This document shows positions 1 to 9,018 of a stretch of 64,000 nt of DNA, in pieces. The translations under genes were made by a program, and so were the position numbers. The notes beneath the pieces were generated by a model, which was not told the DNA's origin, searched no databases, and was given only the letters and a program-made list of their open reading frames with translations. The stretch lies in the NCBI RefSeq assembly GCF_008304605.1, contig NZ_PIJY01000026.1, forward strand, positions 62,001 through 126,000. The letters are read 5' to 3'. The first letter of the stretch is position 1. Each line of letters starts with the position of its first letter. Source of the DNA: Oceanobacillus polygoni. GTDB lineage: Bacteria; Bacillota; Bacilli; Bacillales; Amphibacillaceae.

Positions 1-1180
1 CTGAATGCAGATTATTCCCGCTACCTAGGTAGCCACCAAAATGCATGGTGAAAAATCCAATTTCGGATTCACTTATTTCTTTACCTGTCCAAAGAGTCAG
101 CGGGGATAAAGAACGCTTCACAAACTGAAAAAGATCCGGATACTCTAGCTTTATTCTTTCCGTTAATTGATTGAAGAGTGGAATTTCAAATGTAATTCTA
201 AAAAATGCTGGAACAAGATGATTGTATAAACTTCTTTTCAAAAACGCTTTATCTTTAATTGGAAGTAATGTGTTTTTTTCAAACTCGTCGATAATTTGTC
301 CTGCTAACATCTCTAATGTAGGACTAGCTTGGCTTGTAACTATCCCAAGTGTTACGAGTAACTGTATCGTTACAAAATAACTTTCATCCTCACCTCCTTC
401 AAAAAATAACCTCCTCGTCAACTCTTTCCCATGTTTAAATATACTCTGGCTTTCAAGCATTTGTTTTTCTAAGTTCGTAAAAGATAATTCTGCCTTTCCC
501 GTACGAACTCTCAAGAGAGCGAGGTGGATAATCATCTCTGTCTTTCTACTCTTAACTAAACTTATCTCATTTGTTTCTAGATATTGATTAATAATTTGTT
601 GTGTTTCAACGAGGACTTCTGCCTTCCCCCATGACTTAAGTGCCAAAATAATGATTTCTTTACCGAGTGGTTGAGAAAGTAAATGACTTACGCTAAAGAT
701 TGCTAATCTCCGCTTATCCATTTCAGTTCCAGCTAGATGATACCCATCAATACGTGTGTATAGGAACTCTACATCCCACTCTTCACAAATTTTTCGTAAC
801 CTTTTTACATCTGTAAGTGCTGTATTTTTGCTTACACCCAGTAATAATTGAAAATGGTAATTAGAAACAGGCTCTTTACGAATAAAGGTGTACAAATAAA
901 TTAAGTATGACCTGTCTTGTTCCGATATAATGAACTGATTGGCATTAATGTCTAAATAGTTTGTTTTGGCTAGATTTCTTAATTTCTTATCAATCATAAT
1001 CAACTGATTGGAAATTTCGATTCGCGGCAAATCATTATTGCCAAGTGCAAGATTCACTTTTTCCAAATCATACTGAAGTTGACGTTCAGATAAATTTAAC
1101 TGCATCATTATTTCTTGCTTCGTTATTTTTTCATGCTTTGTTAATTCTTCAAACAGTTTATAGGATCGTTGGTCAAACAA
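1..1180 (-). CDS. PRD-containing BglG/MtlR-type transcriptional regulator (C-terminus outside window)
   Basis: The minus frame is open from a TTG at 1180 to the window edge (about 393 codons), so the C-terminal part is missing. The TTG is preceded by a GGTGGAGGG ribosome binding site at a good distance. The N-terminus looks like an HTH (KITKQEIMMQLNLSERQLQYDLEKV), and a second HTH-like stretch follows near residues 105-140 (LLGVSKNTALTDVKRL). A long helical region resembling PRD modules follows, with a conserved-looking histidine in EMIIHLALLR. Family members are antiterminators or activators controlled by PTS phosphorylation. EIIB/EIIA-like domains, if present, would lie beyond the edge. The target operon is not visible; it is divergent from the HAD gene. 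The family is fairly sure, the specificity unknown. Confidence 0.75.
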   Translation of the reverse strand, partial: MFDQRSYKLFEELTKHEKITKQEIMMQLNLSERQLQYDLEKVNLALGNNDLPRIEISNQLIMIDKKLRNLAKTNYLDINANQFIISEQDRSYLIYLYTFIRKEPVSNYHFQLLLGVSKNTALTDVKRLRKICEEWDVEFLYTRIDGYHLAGTEMDKRRLAIFSVSHLLSQPLGKEIIILALKSWGKAEVLVETQQIINQYLETNEISLVKSRKTEMIIHLALLRVRTGKAELSFTNLEKQMLESQSIFKHGKELTRRLFFEGGEDESYFVTIQLLVTLGIVTSQASPTLEMLAGQIIDEFEKNTLLPIKDKAFLKRSLYNHLVPAFFRITFEIPLFNQLTERIKLEYPDLFQFVKRSLSPLTLWTGKEISESEIGFFTMHFGGYLGSGNNLHS

Positions 1181-1292
1181 TAGTATCCCTCCACCTCTTA
1201 ATTTAATTATAAAACGTTTCCAACGTTGGTACAATGATCGTTGGGCACAATAATTGCAAGGGCTTCCAACATCAATTGGGCTGTTCATTAGG

Positions 1293-1320
1293 TTGTTTTA
1301 TTTCAGTACTCTATTATACT
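1293..1320 (+). promoter_or_regulatory. Candidate sigma-A promoter for the HAD gene
   Basis: TTGTTT (1293-1298) and TATACT (1315-1320) are separated by 16 bases, about 75 bases before the HAD start codon. A CCAACGTTGG palindrome at 1220-1229 lies between this promoter and the divergent regulator and could be an operator. This is inference from consensus only. Confidence 0.45.
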
Positions 1321-1395
1321 TTAAGGCGTGAAACAATATATAAGTGAGCAGAAAGAGCTGATCTAAGAATAAAATTTATGGAGGTTGGTTTACTA

Positions 1396-2262
1396 ATGGA
1401 TATTAAGGCGATTGCACTTGACATGGATGGGACATTATTAAATGATAAAAATACTGTTTCTGATGAGCTAGTAAAACTAATTCGTGAATTACGCAACCAA
1501 AATATACGCATTTTTATTGCAACTGGTCGAACGAAACAAGAAATTTATGACGTCCTCCCCGAAAAACTTCATATTGATGGATTCGTTTCAGCAAATGGTA
1601 TGAGCTGTTTCACGAATAATAAAGATATTTCCCAACATACCTTACCTGCAGACCTCGTCAAAACTGTTCTGAACAATGCCCGCGAAAGAAATTTATATTA
1701 TGAAATTCACCCAAAAAACGGAAAAAGATTCGCATTAAAGGATGATAAAGAAACCCTCGAGAAAGAATTAAATTTACCGAGACCTGATACACTCTTAAAT
1801 AATGAGTACATTTCCAGAGTCGAGTCTGTTCAAGATGAAATGAAATGGGTTGATGAAATTCGTTATGAAGATAATTTAAAGGTTTATTTCTTTAGCATGA
1901 ACACGGAAGTAATTAATAACTGGAAACATACATTAAAGAAGATAAAACAGGAAACAGATTTCTCCCTCTCTTCATCATCTCTGCACAATGCTGAAATAAT
2001 GGTTAGCAATGTGTCAAAAGCAACGGGTATTGAAATGTTACTGAAAGAGTATAATCTTTCAAAAGAAAATTTGTTGGCAATCGGAGACGGTGAAAATGAT
2101 CTGCCAATGTTTGAACTCGCAGCATATAGCATAGCAATGAAGAATGCTGAAGATACGGTACAAGAAAAAGCCAATGAAGTAACTACATATTCTTATCAGG
2201 AAAATGGATTATATAAGTGTTTGGTTGACAAACTAAAAGAAAACTCGTTTCAGTTAATCTAA
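1396..2262 (+). CDS. HAD-superfamily hydrolase, Cof/YkrA-type sugar phosphatase
   Basis: This 288-aa protein starts at an ATG 16 bases after GGAGGT; an in-frame ATG at 1378 overlaps that ribosome binding site and is less likely. HAD motif I is at the N-terminus (DMDGTLL), motif II is IATGR around residue 45, and motif IV is GDGENDLPMFELA near residue 235, with a C2-type cap between. Family members are cytoplasmic Mg-dependent phosphatases of sugar phosphates or flavin and pyridoxal phosphates. It is convergent with manA and shares a hairpin terminator with it. A role in dephosphorylating excess hexose phosphate is possible but not shown. Confidence 0.85.
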   Translation: MDIKAIALDMDGTLLNDKNTVSDELVKLIRELRNQNIRIFIATGRTKQEIYDVLPEKLHIDGFVSANGMSCFTNNKDISQHTLPADLVKTVLNNARERNLYYEIHPKNGKRFALKDDKETLEKELNLPRPDTLLNNEYISRVESVQDEMKWVDEIRYEDNLKVYFFSMNTEVINNWKHTLKKIKQETDFSLSSSSLHNAEIMVSNVSKATGIEMLLKEYNLSKENLLAIGDGENDLPMFELAAYSIAMKNAEDTVQEKANEVTTYSYQENGLYKCLVDKLKENSFQLI

Positions 2263-2349
2263 TTCAATTAGACATGTTTCATACCAAGTTGCTTCGATAA
2301 ATACTTCATTACGTTTATACGAATGGAAAAATTTCATATATCCTTATAA

Positions 2350-2385
2350 ATAAGCCTTATTACGATTCTAAGTAATAAGGCTTAT
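2350..2385. terminator. Bidirectional hairpin between HAD gene and manA
   Basis: A 14-bp perfect inverted repeat (2350-2363 with 2372-2385, core AATAAGGCTTAT) sits between two convergent stop codons. The U-tract is weak on both strands, so it may end both transcripts inefficiently. Confidence 0.65.
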
Positions 2386-2390
2386 TCCAT

Positions 2391-3347
2391 TTAAGTATGA
2401 GAAACGACAAATTCTGCTTTCCCCGAGATCTCATACTCTCCAATATGATGAGGAATTACAAAATGACTCCCCTTCTCTATTTCAAAATCCTGACCATTCA
2501 ATGTTAGCTTTGCTTGACCAGCAATTACACTAACCTGCAAAAAGTCCTTGTCCATCGTAAGTGAAGCATTACCGTTTAACTCCCAGTGATACACAGAAAA
2601 ATACTTCTCTTCTACCAATTTCTTAACTGTTAAATCGTCTACCACGTTTTCCGTTTGTTCTACCTTTGCATCTTGATGTGGAACAGTTGTCACTTGTTTT
2701 GCACGTTCCAAATGCAGTTCGCGTTTATTCCCTGCTGCATCTGTCCGGTCATAGTCATACACTCGGTAAGTAATGTCCGAACTTTGCTGTATTTCCAAGA
2801 TTACGATCCCTTTACCAATTGCATGGATCGTGCCACTTGGAACATATACAAAATCTCCGGCTTTTACACTGACACGGCGTAACAGCTGATCCCATTCGCC
2901 ACGATCAATCATGCCTTCAAGTTCTTCACGTGACGTTGCATGGTGTCCTAATACAAGCTCCGCACCCTCTTCTGCATTTAAAACATACCAGCACTCTGTC
3001 TTTCCGTAAGGTACGTTTTCTACCTCTTGTGCAAATTGATCATTCGGATGTACTTGCACGGATAGGTCATCAGCTGCATCTAAAATTTTCACCAATAAAG
3101 GATAAGCATCATCATTGTCTTTACGCTTATTAAATAATTCACCATGTTCCAGCCAAGCATCAGCTAACGTCTTTCCCTTTAATGGACCATTCTCTATAAT
3201 GCTTGGCCCATTTGGATGTGCAGAGACAACCCAGGCCTCGCCAGTGTGTTCATAAGGAATGTCATAATTAAATTGTGTATTTAATTTTTGCCCACCCCAG
3301 ATTCTTTCTTGAAATACAGGTTGTAGAAAAATAGGTTCGTTATACAT
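2391..3347 (-). CDS. manA: Mannose-6-phosphate isomerase, class I
   Basis: This 318-aa protein (MYNEPIFLQPVF) is a type I phosphomannose isomerase interconverting mannose-6-P and fructose-6-P. Zinc-ligand motifs are visible: QVHPND near residue 95, the following GKTECWYVL segment, and GTIHAIGKG near residue 170. The start is placed at 3347 because GGAGG lies 5 bases upstream; the ATG at 3359 overlaps that site. It follows manP in the same direction, the order of the Bacillus subtilis manPA operon, so it is the second step after PTS uptake. A strong hairpin in the 104-base gap may set its level relative to manP. Confidence 0.92.
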   Translation of the reverse strand: MYNEPIFLQPVFQERIWGGQKLNTQFNYDIPYEHTGEAWVVSAHPNGPSIIENGPLKGKTLADAWLEHGELFNKRKDNDDAYPLLVKILDAADDLSVQVHPNDQFAQEVENVPYGKTECWYVLNAEEGAELVLGHHATSREELEGMIDRGEWDQLLRRVSVKAGDFVYVPSGTIHAIGKGIVILEIQQSSDITYRVYDYDRTDAAGNKRELHLERAKQVTTVPHQDAKVEQTENVVDDLTVKKLVEEKYFSVYHWELNGNASLTMDKDFLQVSVIAGQAKLTLNGQDFEIEKGSHFVIPHHIGEYEISGKAEFVVSHT

Positions 3348-3408
3348 AGCGTCCTCCATTAGTCTTAATTCTTCTTTTTATGTACAGTGTCATTCTAACA
3401 TAAGGGGA

Positions 3409-3437
3409 ACAGAAGAAAACACAAGGTTTTCTTCTGT
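3409..3437 (-). other. Intercistronic hairpin between manP and manA
   Basis: A perfect 12-bp inverted repeat (3409-3420 with 3426-3437, arm ACAGAAGAAAAC, 5-base loop) follows the manP stop codon. No U-tract follows on the minus strand, so it looks more like an mRNA stabiliser or partial terminator than a full terminator. Confidence 0.6.
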
Positions 3438-3451
3438 CATTTTAGTTCCAA

Positions 3452-5413
3452 CTAGCTTATCGTATCTAATAACTTATAAGCTTCTTCTGAACTGTGCACA
3501 TTTAATAGCTGCTCTCTAAATTCTTCATCCATCAATTTACGTGATAACATTTGTAAAATCTTTAAATGAGCGTCTCCAGCACTTTCCTCTGGTACTGCAA
3601 TCATAAAGATTAGCTTTGCTTCCGTTCCGTCTAAACTCTTCCAGTCAACACCATCTCGCTTAATACCAAATGCAACTGCAGGGCGTTTTACTGTGTTTGA
3701 CTTGCCGTGCGGGATAGCGATATTCATACCAAGTCCTGTTGTGCTTTGACTTTCACGATTTAAAATTGCTTGTCTAAAAGCTTCTTTCGAATTTAAAATT
3801 CCAGATGCATCAAACTTTTCAATTAGCTCATCAATCACATCATCACGTGTTTCACCAGCTAAATCCGTTTCAATTAAATCAACATTCGTAATCGAGGTTA
3901 GCTTATTGATTTCTTCCATTTCAACTTCTTCTTCAACTTCTTCAGGAGCAGACTCGTCTTGTACTTCCCCATTTGTTTCACTGAGCGTACCACCGCCTGC
4001 AACTGCAACAGCTGGCTCACCAACCAGGTCTTTCTTCAAGAAGTTAACCATAAATGCTGTAACAATAACCCCAACAATTGCTGCTATAAAGAACATTACC
4101 ACATTATTTACGGCGCCTAACACAGCTACAATTGGACCACCATGTGCAACTCTACCACCAACACTACCAATCATCGCAATAACAGAACCAACCATTGAAC
4201 CTACAACAATACTTGGAATTACACGAAGTGGGTCCTGTGCTGCGAATGGTATTGCACCTTCTGTGATTCCGAATAGCCCCATCGTAAACGAAGCTTTTCC
4301 AGCTTCTCTTTCATTATCCAGATATTTTCTCTTATTCAGCATCGTTGCTAATCCCATTCCGATTGGTGGGATACAGATAGCAACAGCAATTGGTCCCATA
4401 ATTTCATAGTTACCTTCAGCTATCATGGCAGAGCCAAATAGGAAAGCAACTTTATTAAATGGTCCTCCCATATCTACTGCAATCATTGCACCGAGAATAA
4501 GTGCCAGTAAAATCGAGCTTGCACCTTGCATCCCAGCAAGCCATGCAGTTAAGGCTTCAAAAACCTGCGCAACTGGTGCACCGATAACAAAGATAAATAA
4601 TAATCCAACGATAACCGATGCAATAATCGGGATAAATATGATTGGCATAACAGGTAGAACAGCTTTTGGCACTTTAATTTTCTTAATAGCAAGTGCGACA
4701 TAACCAGCTAGAAAACCTGCAATAATCCCACCGATAAAACCTGCCCCGGCTTCACTTCCATAAAAACTTCCGTTAGCAGCAATAAAACCACCAATCATAC
4801 CTGGTACAAGGCCTGGACGGTCAGCAATACTTACAGCAATGAACCCCGCTAATATTGGAACCATAAACATAAATGCTGTACCACCAAGGGATTCAATTTG
4901 TTTCCAGATTGAATCTTCTGGTATCACGATTCCACCTGGAGTTTGCTCTCCGCCAAGTGTTAATGCAATCGCAATCAATAAACCACCGACAACAATAAAT
5001 GGAACCATATAGGAAACACCATTCATTAGATGCTTATAAATAGGATTTTCTTTTTTCTTACGGTCTTTCTTAATATCTGTGGCATCTCTTAATTCAGGAC
5101 GATAAACGGAAACATCACCTTTTTGAATTTGTTCGATCAATTCTTTTGGTTTACGAATTCCTTCTTGTACCCCTGTCACAATTAGCTTCTTTCCTACAAA
5201 ACGTTCCTTTGATACCTCTTTATCAGCAGCAATAATAATTGCATCTGCTTCTTCGATATCTTGTTCAGTTAATGGATTCTCTACACCAATTGATCCTTGC
5301 GTCTCCACTTTTATGTCAATACCCATTTCTTCGCCTGCTTTTTGTAAATTTTCAGCAGCCATGTACGTATGAGCAATTCCAACTGGACAAGCTGTCACAG
5401 CTAATACTTTCAT
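3452..5413 (-). CDS. manP: PTS EIIBCA, mannose/fructose family
   Basis: This 653-aa fused permease has the order EIIB-EIIC-EIIA. The EIIB phosphorylation cysteine is at the N-terminus (TACPVGIAHTY). The EIIC core with about ten hydrophobic segments spans roughly residues 130-465 and includes GPFNKVAFLFG and GITEGAIPFA. An acidic Glu-rich linker follows near 485-500. The C-terminal EIIA carries the histidine in NIAIPHGKS. It takes up and phosphorylates a hexose. Fructose-family EIIs can be FruA or ManP; ManP is chosen because manR lies upstream, manA downstream, and no 1-phosphofructokinase is present. The ribosome binding site is GAGGAGG. Confidence 0.85.
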   Translation of the reverse strand: MKVLAVTACPVGIAHTYMAAENLQKAGEEMGIDIKVETQGSIGVENPLTEQDIEEADAIIIAADKEVSKERFVGKKLIVTGVQEGIRKPKELIEQIQKGDVSVYRPELRDATDIKKDRKKKENPIYKHLMNGVSYMVPFIVVGGLLIAIALTLGGEQTPGGIVIPEDSIWKQIESLGGTAFMFMVPILAGFIAVSIADRPGLVPGMIGGFIAANGSFYGSEAGAGFIGGIIAGFLAGYVALAIKKIKVPKAVLPVMPIIFIPIIASVIVGLLFIFVIGAPVAQVFEALTAWLAGMQGASSILLALILGAMIAVDMGGPFNKVAFLFGSAMIAEGNYEIMGPIAVAICIPPIGMGLATMLNKRKYLDNEREAGKASFTMGLFGITEGAIPFAAQDPLRVIPSIVVGSMVGSVIAMIGSVGGRVAHGGPIVAVLGAVNNVVMFFIAAIVGVIVTAFMVNFLKKDLVGEPAVAVAGGGTLSETNGEVQDESAPEEVEEEVEMEEINKLTSITNVDLIETDLAGETRDDVIDELIEKFDASGILNSKEAFRQAILNRESQSTTGLGMNIAIPHGKSNTVKRPAVAFGIKRDGVDWKSLDGTEAKLIFMIAVPEESAGDAHLKILQMLSRKLMDEEFREQLLNVHSSEEAYKLLDTIS

Positions 5414-5456
5414 CGTGTATCCTCCTCTAGAGTAATCGCTTTCTTTCTATGCATTT

Positions 5457-5514
5457 ATTATACCTCTAGTTTGTCTATCCATTAATTTTTATATTTACCA
5501 GAACTAGTGGTAAA
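5457..5514 (-). promoter_or_regulatory. manP promoter with candidate ManR operator
   Basis: On the minus strand a perfect -10 TATAAT lies at 5457-5462, with only a poor -35 match (TTAATG) 17 bases upstream, as expected for an activator-dependent promoter. A perfect 7-bp inverted repeat TTTACCA-N7-TGGTAAA at 5494-5514 is centred about 54 bases before the likely start point. Its position fits activation by the adjacent ManR, but binding is inferred. Confidence 0.55.
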
Positions 5515-5541
5515 AAATGATTATGTATATATTCCAATATA

Positions 5542-5575
5542 AAAAGTAAGTAGTTCTACATACCTACTTACTTTT
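5542..5575 (-). terminator. manR terminator overlapping its stop codon
   Basis: A perfect 12-bp stem (5542-5553 with 5564-5575, arm AAAAGTAAGTAG on the minus strand) starts inside the last codons of manR. It separates manR transcription from the manP promoter. Confidence 0.7.
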
Positions 5576-7484
5576 CTAATACGCTTATAAATGATTCCAT
5601 ATCATAGGTCTCTGCTAATTCCTTTGCCACTGTTGGATCTTCGCTGATTGCTGCAATTTGCCCAATAACTTCTCTAGTTATTTTCTGATCGGAATTTGCT
5701 ATAGCAAGCAAGAAAACAACAGATACAAATTCATTTCCCCATTCAATAGGATCTTTTAAAATGGCTACTGCAATCGCTGATTTATGAATGAGTCTGGGAT
5801 CAGCATGTGGTATAGCAATACCTCCTCCAATTGAGGTTGCTGATTTTCTTTCTCTCAGTAACGCGTTATGAGTAAAGTTTTCCTTTACATATCCTTTTTG
5901 AATCAGTGCATTTCCAAGTAACTCAACTACTTCATAACGATGTTCCTTGTCCACTCCAAGGAAAAACAAATCTTTAGAGATTAATCTTTGAAGTGAAGAA
6001 CCTCCATTTTTAACAACCTTATGATCTAGTTCATCTATAAACTGACTAAGCTTTTCCTTATCTGTTGTCTCCAAGAGAGGAGATATAACGAGGTAGGGTA
6101 CCTCCACTTTTTCTAGTGGAACCGTAGATATAATAAAGTCGACTTGTTCTTTCTTTAAAGCTTGATCCACCTCTGCTTTACTTACACAAGCGGCAATTTC
6201 AATTCCCTTATAATTTTGGGTAATCTTAGCTTCAAGTAAATGGGACATACCTACGCCCATATGACAAACAATTAAGGTCTTCCTACGTTTACTTTTGGAT
6301 CCTTCCATTCTTTCTATAGAAGCCTGAAAATGTAAAACCAGATATGCTGCCTCATCCTCTTTAATATCAAGGTTATACGTTTGTTTTACTTCTCCTAATG
6401 TTAGAATAACCATGCTAAACATGTAAGGATACATCTTTTTAATTTCAGATAACATTGGGTTCGTAATGGGAAAACCATATCGGATGCGATTAATCACTGA
6501 ATGCATATGCACAACTAAACCGCTTTCTAGTACCGCATCTTTTTCAAATGGAAACAATGTTAATTTGCTTAGTTTCCTAGTAAAACTAGATACCACTTCC
6601 AGTAAAAAGTCATCGGAACTTAATTTATCTTTCACACTGCTTTCAGTCACCTTACCGCTTATAAGATGCCATGTAAAATAAACACGTTCATCTTCAGGAA
6701 AAGAAATTCGAAATGCGGCCTCTAGTTGTTTAAAAAAGGATGCAGCATAACGATATTCTTCCTGACCAAAAACATGTACTTTTTCTTCTTCAGGAACAAG
6801 CACAGGCGATTTTTGTCTCGTACGTTTCAACATGATGAGAGCATGTACAAGGAGGCTCTCCATTGCTTCATCAGTAAAAGATAATTGATAGTTCAGTCGC
6901 AGATCACGTAACGCTTTCTTAACTGTCGTAATCTCATGGAGCAAAAATAAATCAAGGACATAATTTCGATTGGCTGTTGAAACTAGTAGCGGCAGCCGTG
7001 ATAATGCTTGGCGTTTCTGCAATTCTGTCCCCTTTATCATATGCCCAAGACCTGGTTTAGAAATTAATTCCAAGTCAAAAGATGCTAACCAATGCTGTAT
7101 GTTGTCCAATTCTTTCTTAATCACAGTCTTTGCTACATAATGTTGGCTTACAAAGGCTTGAATTGTAATTGGATTATTACTTGTAAGTAATTGAAAAGCA
7201 ATTTCAATAATTCGTTCCCCTTTACCTTGGAAAGGAGCCGTTGATAAAAGCAAGTGCAATACTTCGAAGCGTTCCGTTTCATCTATTTCAAGCGTTATAC
7301 CAACACCTGGTTTTCGTTTGATACTACCGCTTGACACCTCTCGTAAATATAAATCAATTTGTTTTAAATCATTTCGCACTGTCTTTTCTGAACAATCTAA
7401 TCGTGAGGCAAGTTCCTGGATAAGAAGTGGATCTTGATATTCAGTTAAAAGTATTTTTAGTAGTTCTTTTTGTCTCTCATTCAT
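5568..7484 (-). CDS. manR: PTS-regulated mannose operon activator
   Basis: This 638-aa protein has an N-terminal DeoR-like HTH (SRLDCSEKTVRNDLKQID), a second helical HTH region, two PRDs (about residues 185-400; histidines in LLVHALIML and LVVHMHSVI), a GatB-like EIIB domain with its cysteine in IVCHMGVGMSH near 410, and a C-terminal EIIA with histidine in GGGIAIPHAD near 555. This is the layout and length of B. subtilis ManR. HPr and the EII proteins would control it by phosphorylation. It lies directly upstream of manP. AGGAG precedes the ATG. Part of this gene (6686-6881) recurs in degraded form near 18.2 kb. Confidence 0.87.
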   Translation of the reverse strand: MNERQKELLKILLTEYQDPLLIQELASRLDCSEKTVRNDLKQIDLYLREVSSGSIKRKPGVGITLEIDETERFEVLHLLLSTAPFQGKGERIIEIAFQLLTSNNPITIQAFVSQHYVAKTVIKKELDNIQHWLASFDLELISKPGLGHMIKGTELQKRQALSRLPLLVSTANRNYVLDLFLLHEITTVKKALRDLRLNYQLSFTDEAMESLLVHALIMLKRTRQKSPVLVPEEEKVHVFGQEEYRYAASFFKQLEAAFRISFPEDERVYFTWHLISGKVTESSVKDKLSSDDFLLEVVSSFTRKLSKLTLFPFEKDAVLESGLVVHMHSVINRIRYGFPITNPMLSEIKKMYPYMFSMVILTLGEVKQTYNLDIKEDEAAYLVLHFQASIERMEGSKSKRRKTLIVCHMGVGMSHLLEAKITQNYKGIEIAACVSKAEVDQALKKEQVDFIISTVPLEKVEVPYLVISPLLETTDKEKLSQFIDELDHKVVKNGGSSLQRLISKDLFFLGVDKEHRYEVVELLGNALIQKGYVKENFTHNALLRERKSATSIGGGIAIPHADPRLIHKSAIAVAILKDPIEWGNEFVSVVFLLAIANSDQKITREVIGQIAAISEDPTVAKELAETYDMESFISVLEK

Positions 7485-7924
7485 CGTTTATCTACTCCTA
7501 TGTATGAGTTTAGCTAATAGGTGATGGAGAAGCAATGAATATCTATAGGTAACCTTCCCCCTATTTTTTCTTTACCTTCTCTAACTCTGTGAAATTCGTC
7601 TCCACTATAATTGAACTCAATTGTTCTTTATAACTCAGCTTAATCCTATGCTGATGTATCCTCACCTTTTAGAAGGGACTTGCATTCATTTCCTCCCCAT
7701 CAATTCTAAATTCGCTATTTACCCATGATTTACAGCTTTCATCTACAGTGGAGTATTTGATGAATTTTATATTACATTTAGTAATGAAAATGCGATGGAT
7801 TTACTTTTGTATCCATTATTTCCACTTACCATTCACATTTAAGGAACAGCAAACGGTAGAAAGCAGGTTTCAATTTTTGAAGAACCCATATTTTGTCACT
7901 TGAGTCTATTGCCTATGCCATGAT
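7485..7924. other. Non-coding gap of about 440 bases
   Basis: I see no convincing gene, terminator or repeat here beyond the manR promoter region. It separates manR from a decayed AraC-type gene and may itself be degraded sequence. Confidence 0.4.
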
Positions 7925-8925
7925 TTAAGCGTTATGGTGTACAGTGTTTTCGAATATCTTATTCACAAAAACAAAGGTGAAGTGAATTTTTAAATATTGG
8001 CAATATACGTTCTTAAATGCGACCAATCTTCTCACAGTTCCTAGCCCCTCACTGAGCGGGTGCCCTTTATAATGGTTAGGTACTACGCCAAAATATTTCT
8101 TAAAAATCTTTAAGAAATAACTTTTATTTTCGAAACCTATCATGTAGGCAATGTCTTCAATCGATTTATTTGTACTTTCAATCAAATCCTTCGCTCTTTC
8201 CATTTTTGTACGATTAACAAAATCGATGAAGTTTTCATTCGTATCCTTTTTATATAACCTACTAAAATAGCTTGGATTCATATGAAGATATGATGCAACA
8301 TCTCCTAATGTTATTTTTTTATCCAAATTCATCATGACATATTTTTGTGCCTGCAATATTTCATCCCTTCTTGATAATCCATGACCTTTACATTCGTTTT
8401 TAGACCGCCTATAAATAATGATTCAAGTTGCATGATTATTTCCGATTCGAATATCTTTTGATTCTCGACAGATATGATACTATATTCAACCTTACTCATT
8501 GAATTAACAATTCTCTCGATATCTAGTAATAAATGTATTACCCATTCTTTAACTAATTGTGGGTGATATCATTTTTCCTTGAAAATTTCCATCCACTTCT
8601 TAGCAACATCTTCTAAATCAGGTTTATTTTCTTGTATGACTAATACCTTAAATTCCTCCTTAATATCCGTATAATTTATAAAAATATTATCTGATGTAGT
8701 GGATGGCGATTTGCTTTTAGCATTAGACCCATCGTTCATATAAAATCTTTGATTCGTACAATTTTTAAGCAACTTTAATTCATCAGCTAGTTCATAAGGA
8801 ATTTTACTCATACTGCCAATTATTGCAGTAAGGCAGCATATACCATGGGATGCTATTAACTTAAAGAGCATGTTAAATCGTTTACCAATACTCAATGATT
8901 GAAGTCTAATTAATAAAGTGTTCAT
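7925..8925 (-). pseudogene. Decayed YesN/AraC-type regulator
   Basis: Two open segments and the sequence between them read as one gene. 8925-8572 encodes a middle domain resembling the linker region of YesN-type response regulators (IPYELADELKLL, QRFYMNDGSNAK). A TGA at 8571-8569 interrupts it, then the same frame continues (YHPQLVKEWVIHLLLDIE) to about 8370. A frameshift then moves to the frame carrying an AraC DNA-binding domain (ITLGDVASYLHMNPSYFSRLYKK, IEDIAYMIGFENKSYFLKIFKKYFG). The receiver domain is missing, and the tail after HYKG no longer looks like the family. Such regulators usually control LplA/YtcQ-type ABC operons like the one that follows, so it may be a lost partner of that locus. 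Confidence 0.7.
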
Positions 8926-8949
8926 GAATCTATTGGTTCATGAACACTT
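8916..8949 (-). terminator. Perfect 13-bp hairpin downstream of the DUF624 gene
   Basis: AAGTGTTCATGAA (8916-8928) pairs perfectly with 8937-8949 around an 8-base loop, and the minus strand continues TATTAATT. It lies 70 bases after the DUF624 stop and probably ends the fructan operon. The first codons of the decayed regulator lie inside it, so the remnant begins at this point by deletion. Confidence 0.6.
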
Positions 8950-9018
8950 ATCAAGAATTACTAGATACGAGTAATTTTCGTCTTTGTAACAACTTTAATA
9001 AATAGAGAAGGGCCTTTT

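Noticed and set aside
1884-2174. Minus-strand frame inside the HAD gene
   Set aside because: It is a shadow of the plus-strand gene; no start signal and no family features.
3906-4703. Long plus-strand open frames opposite manP
   Set aside because: They are antisense to a clear PTS permease, with compositions expected from the complement of membrane-segment codons, and lack ribosome binding sites.
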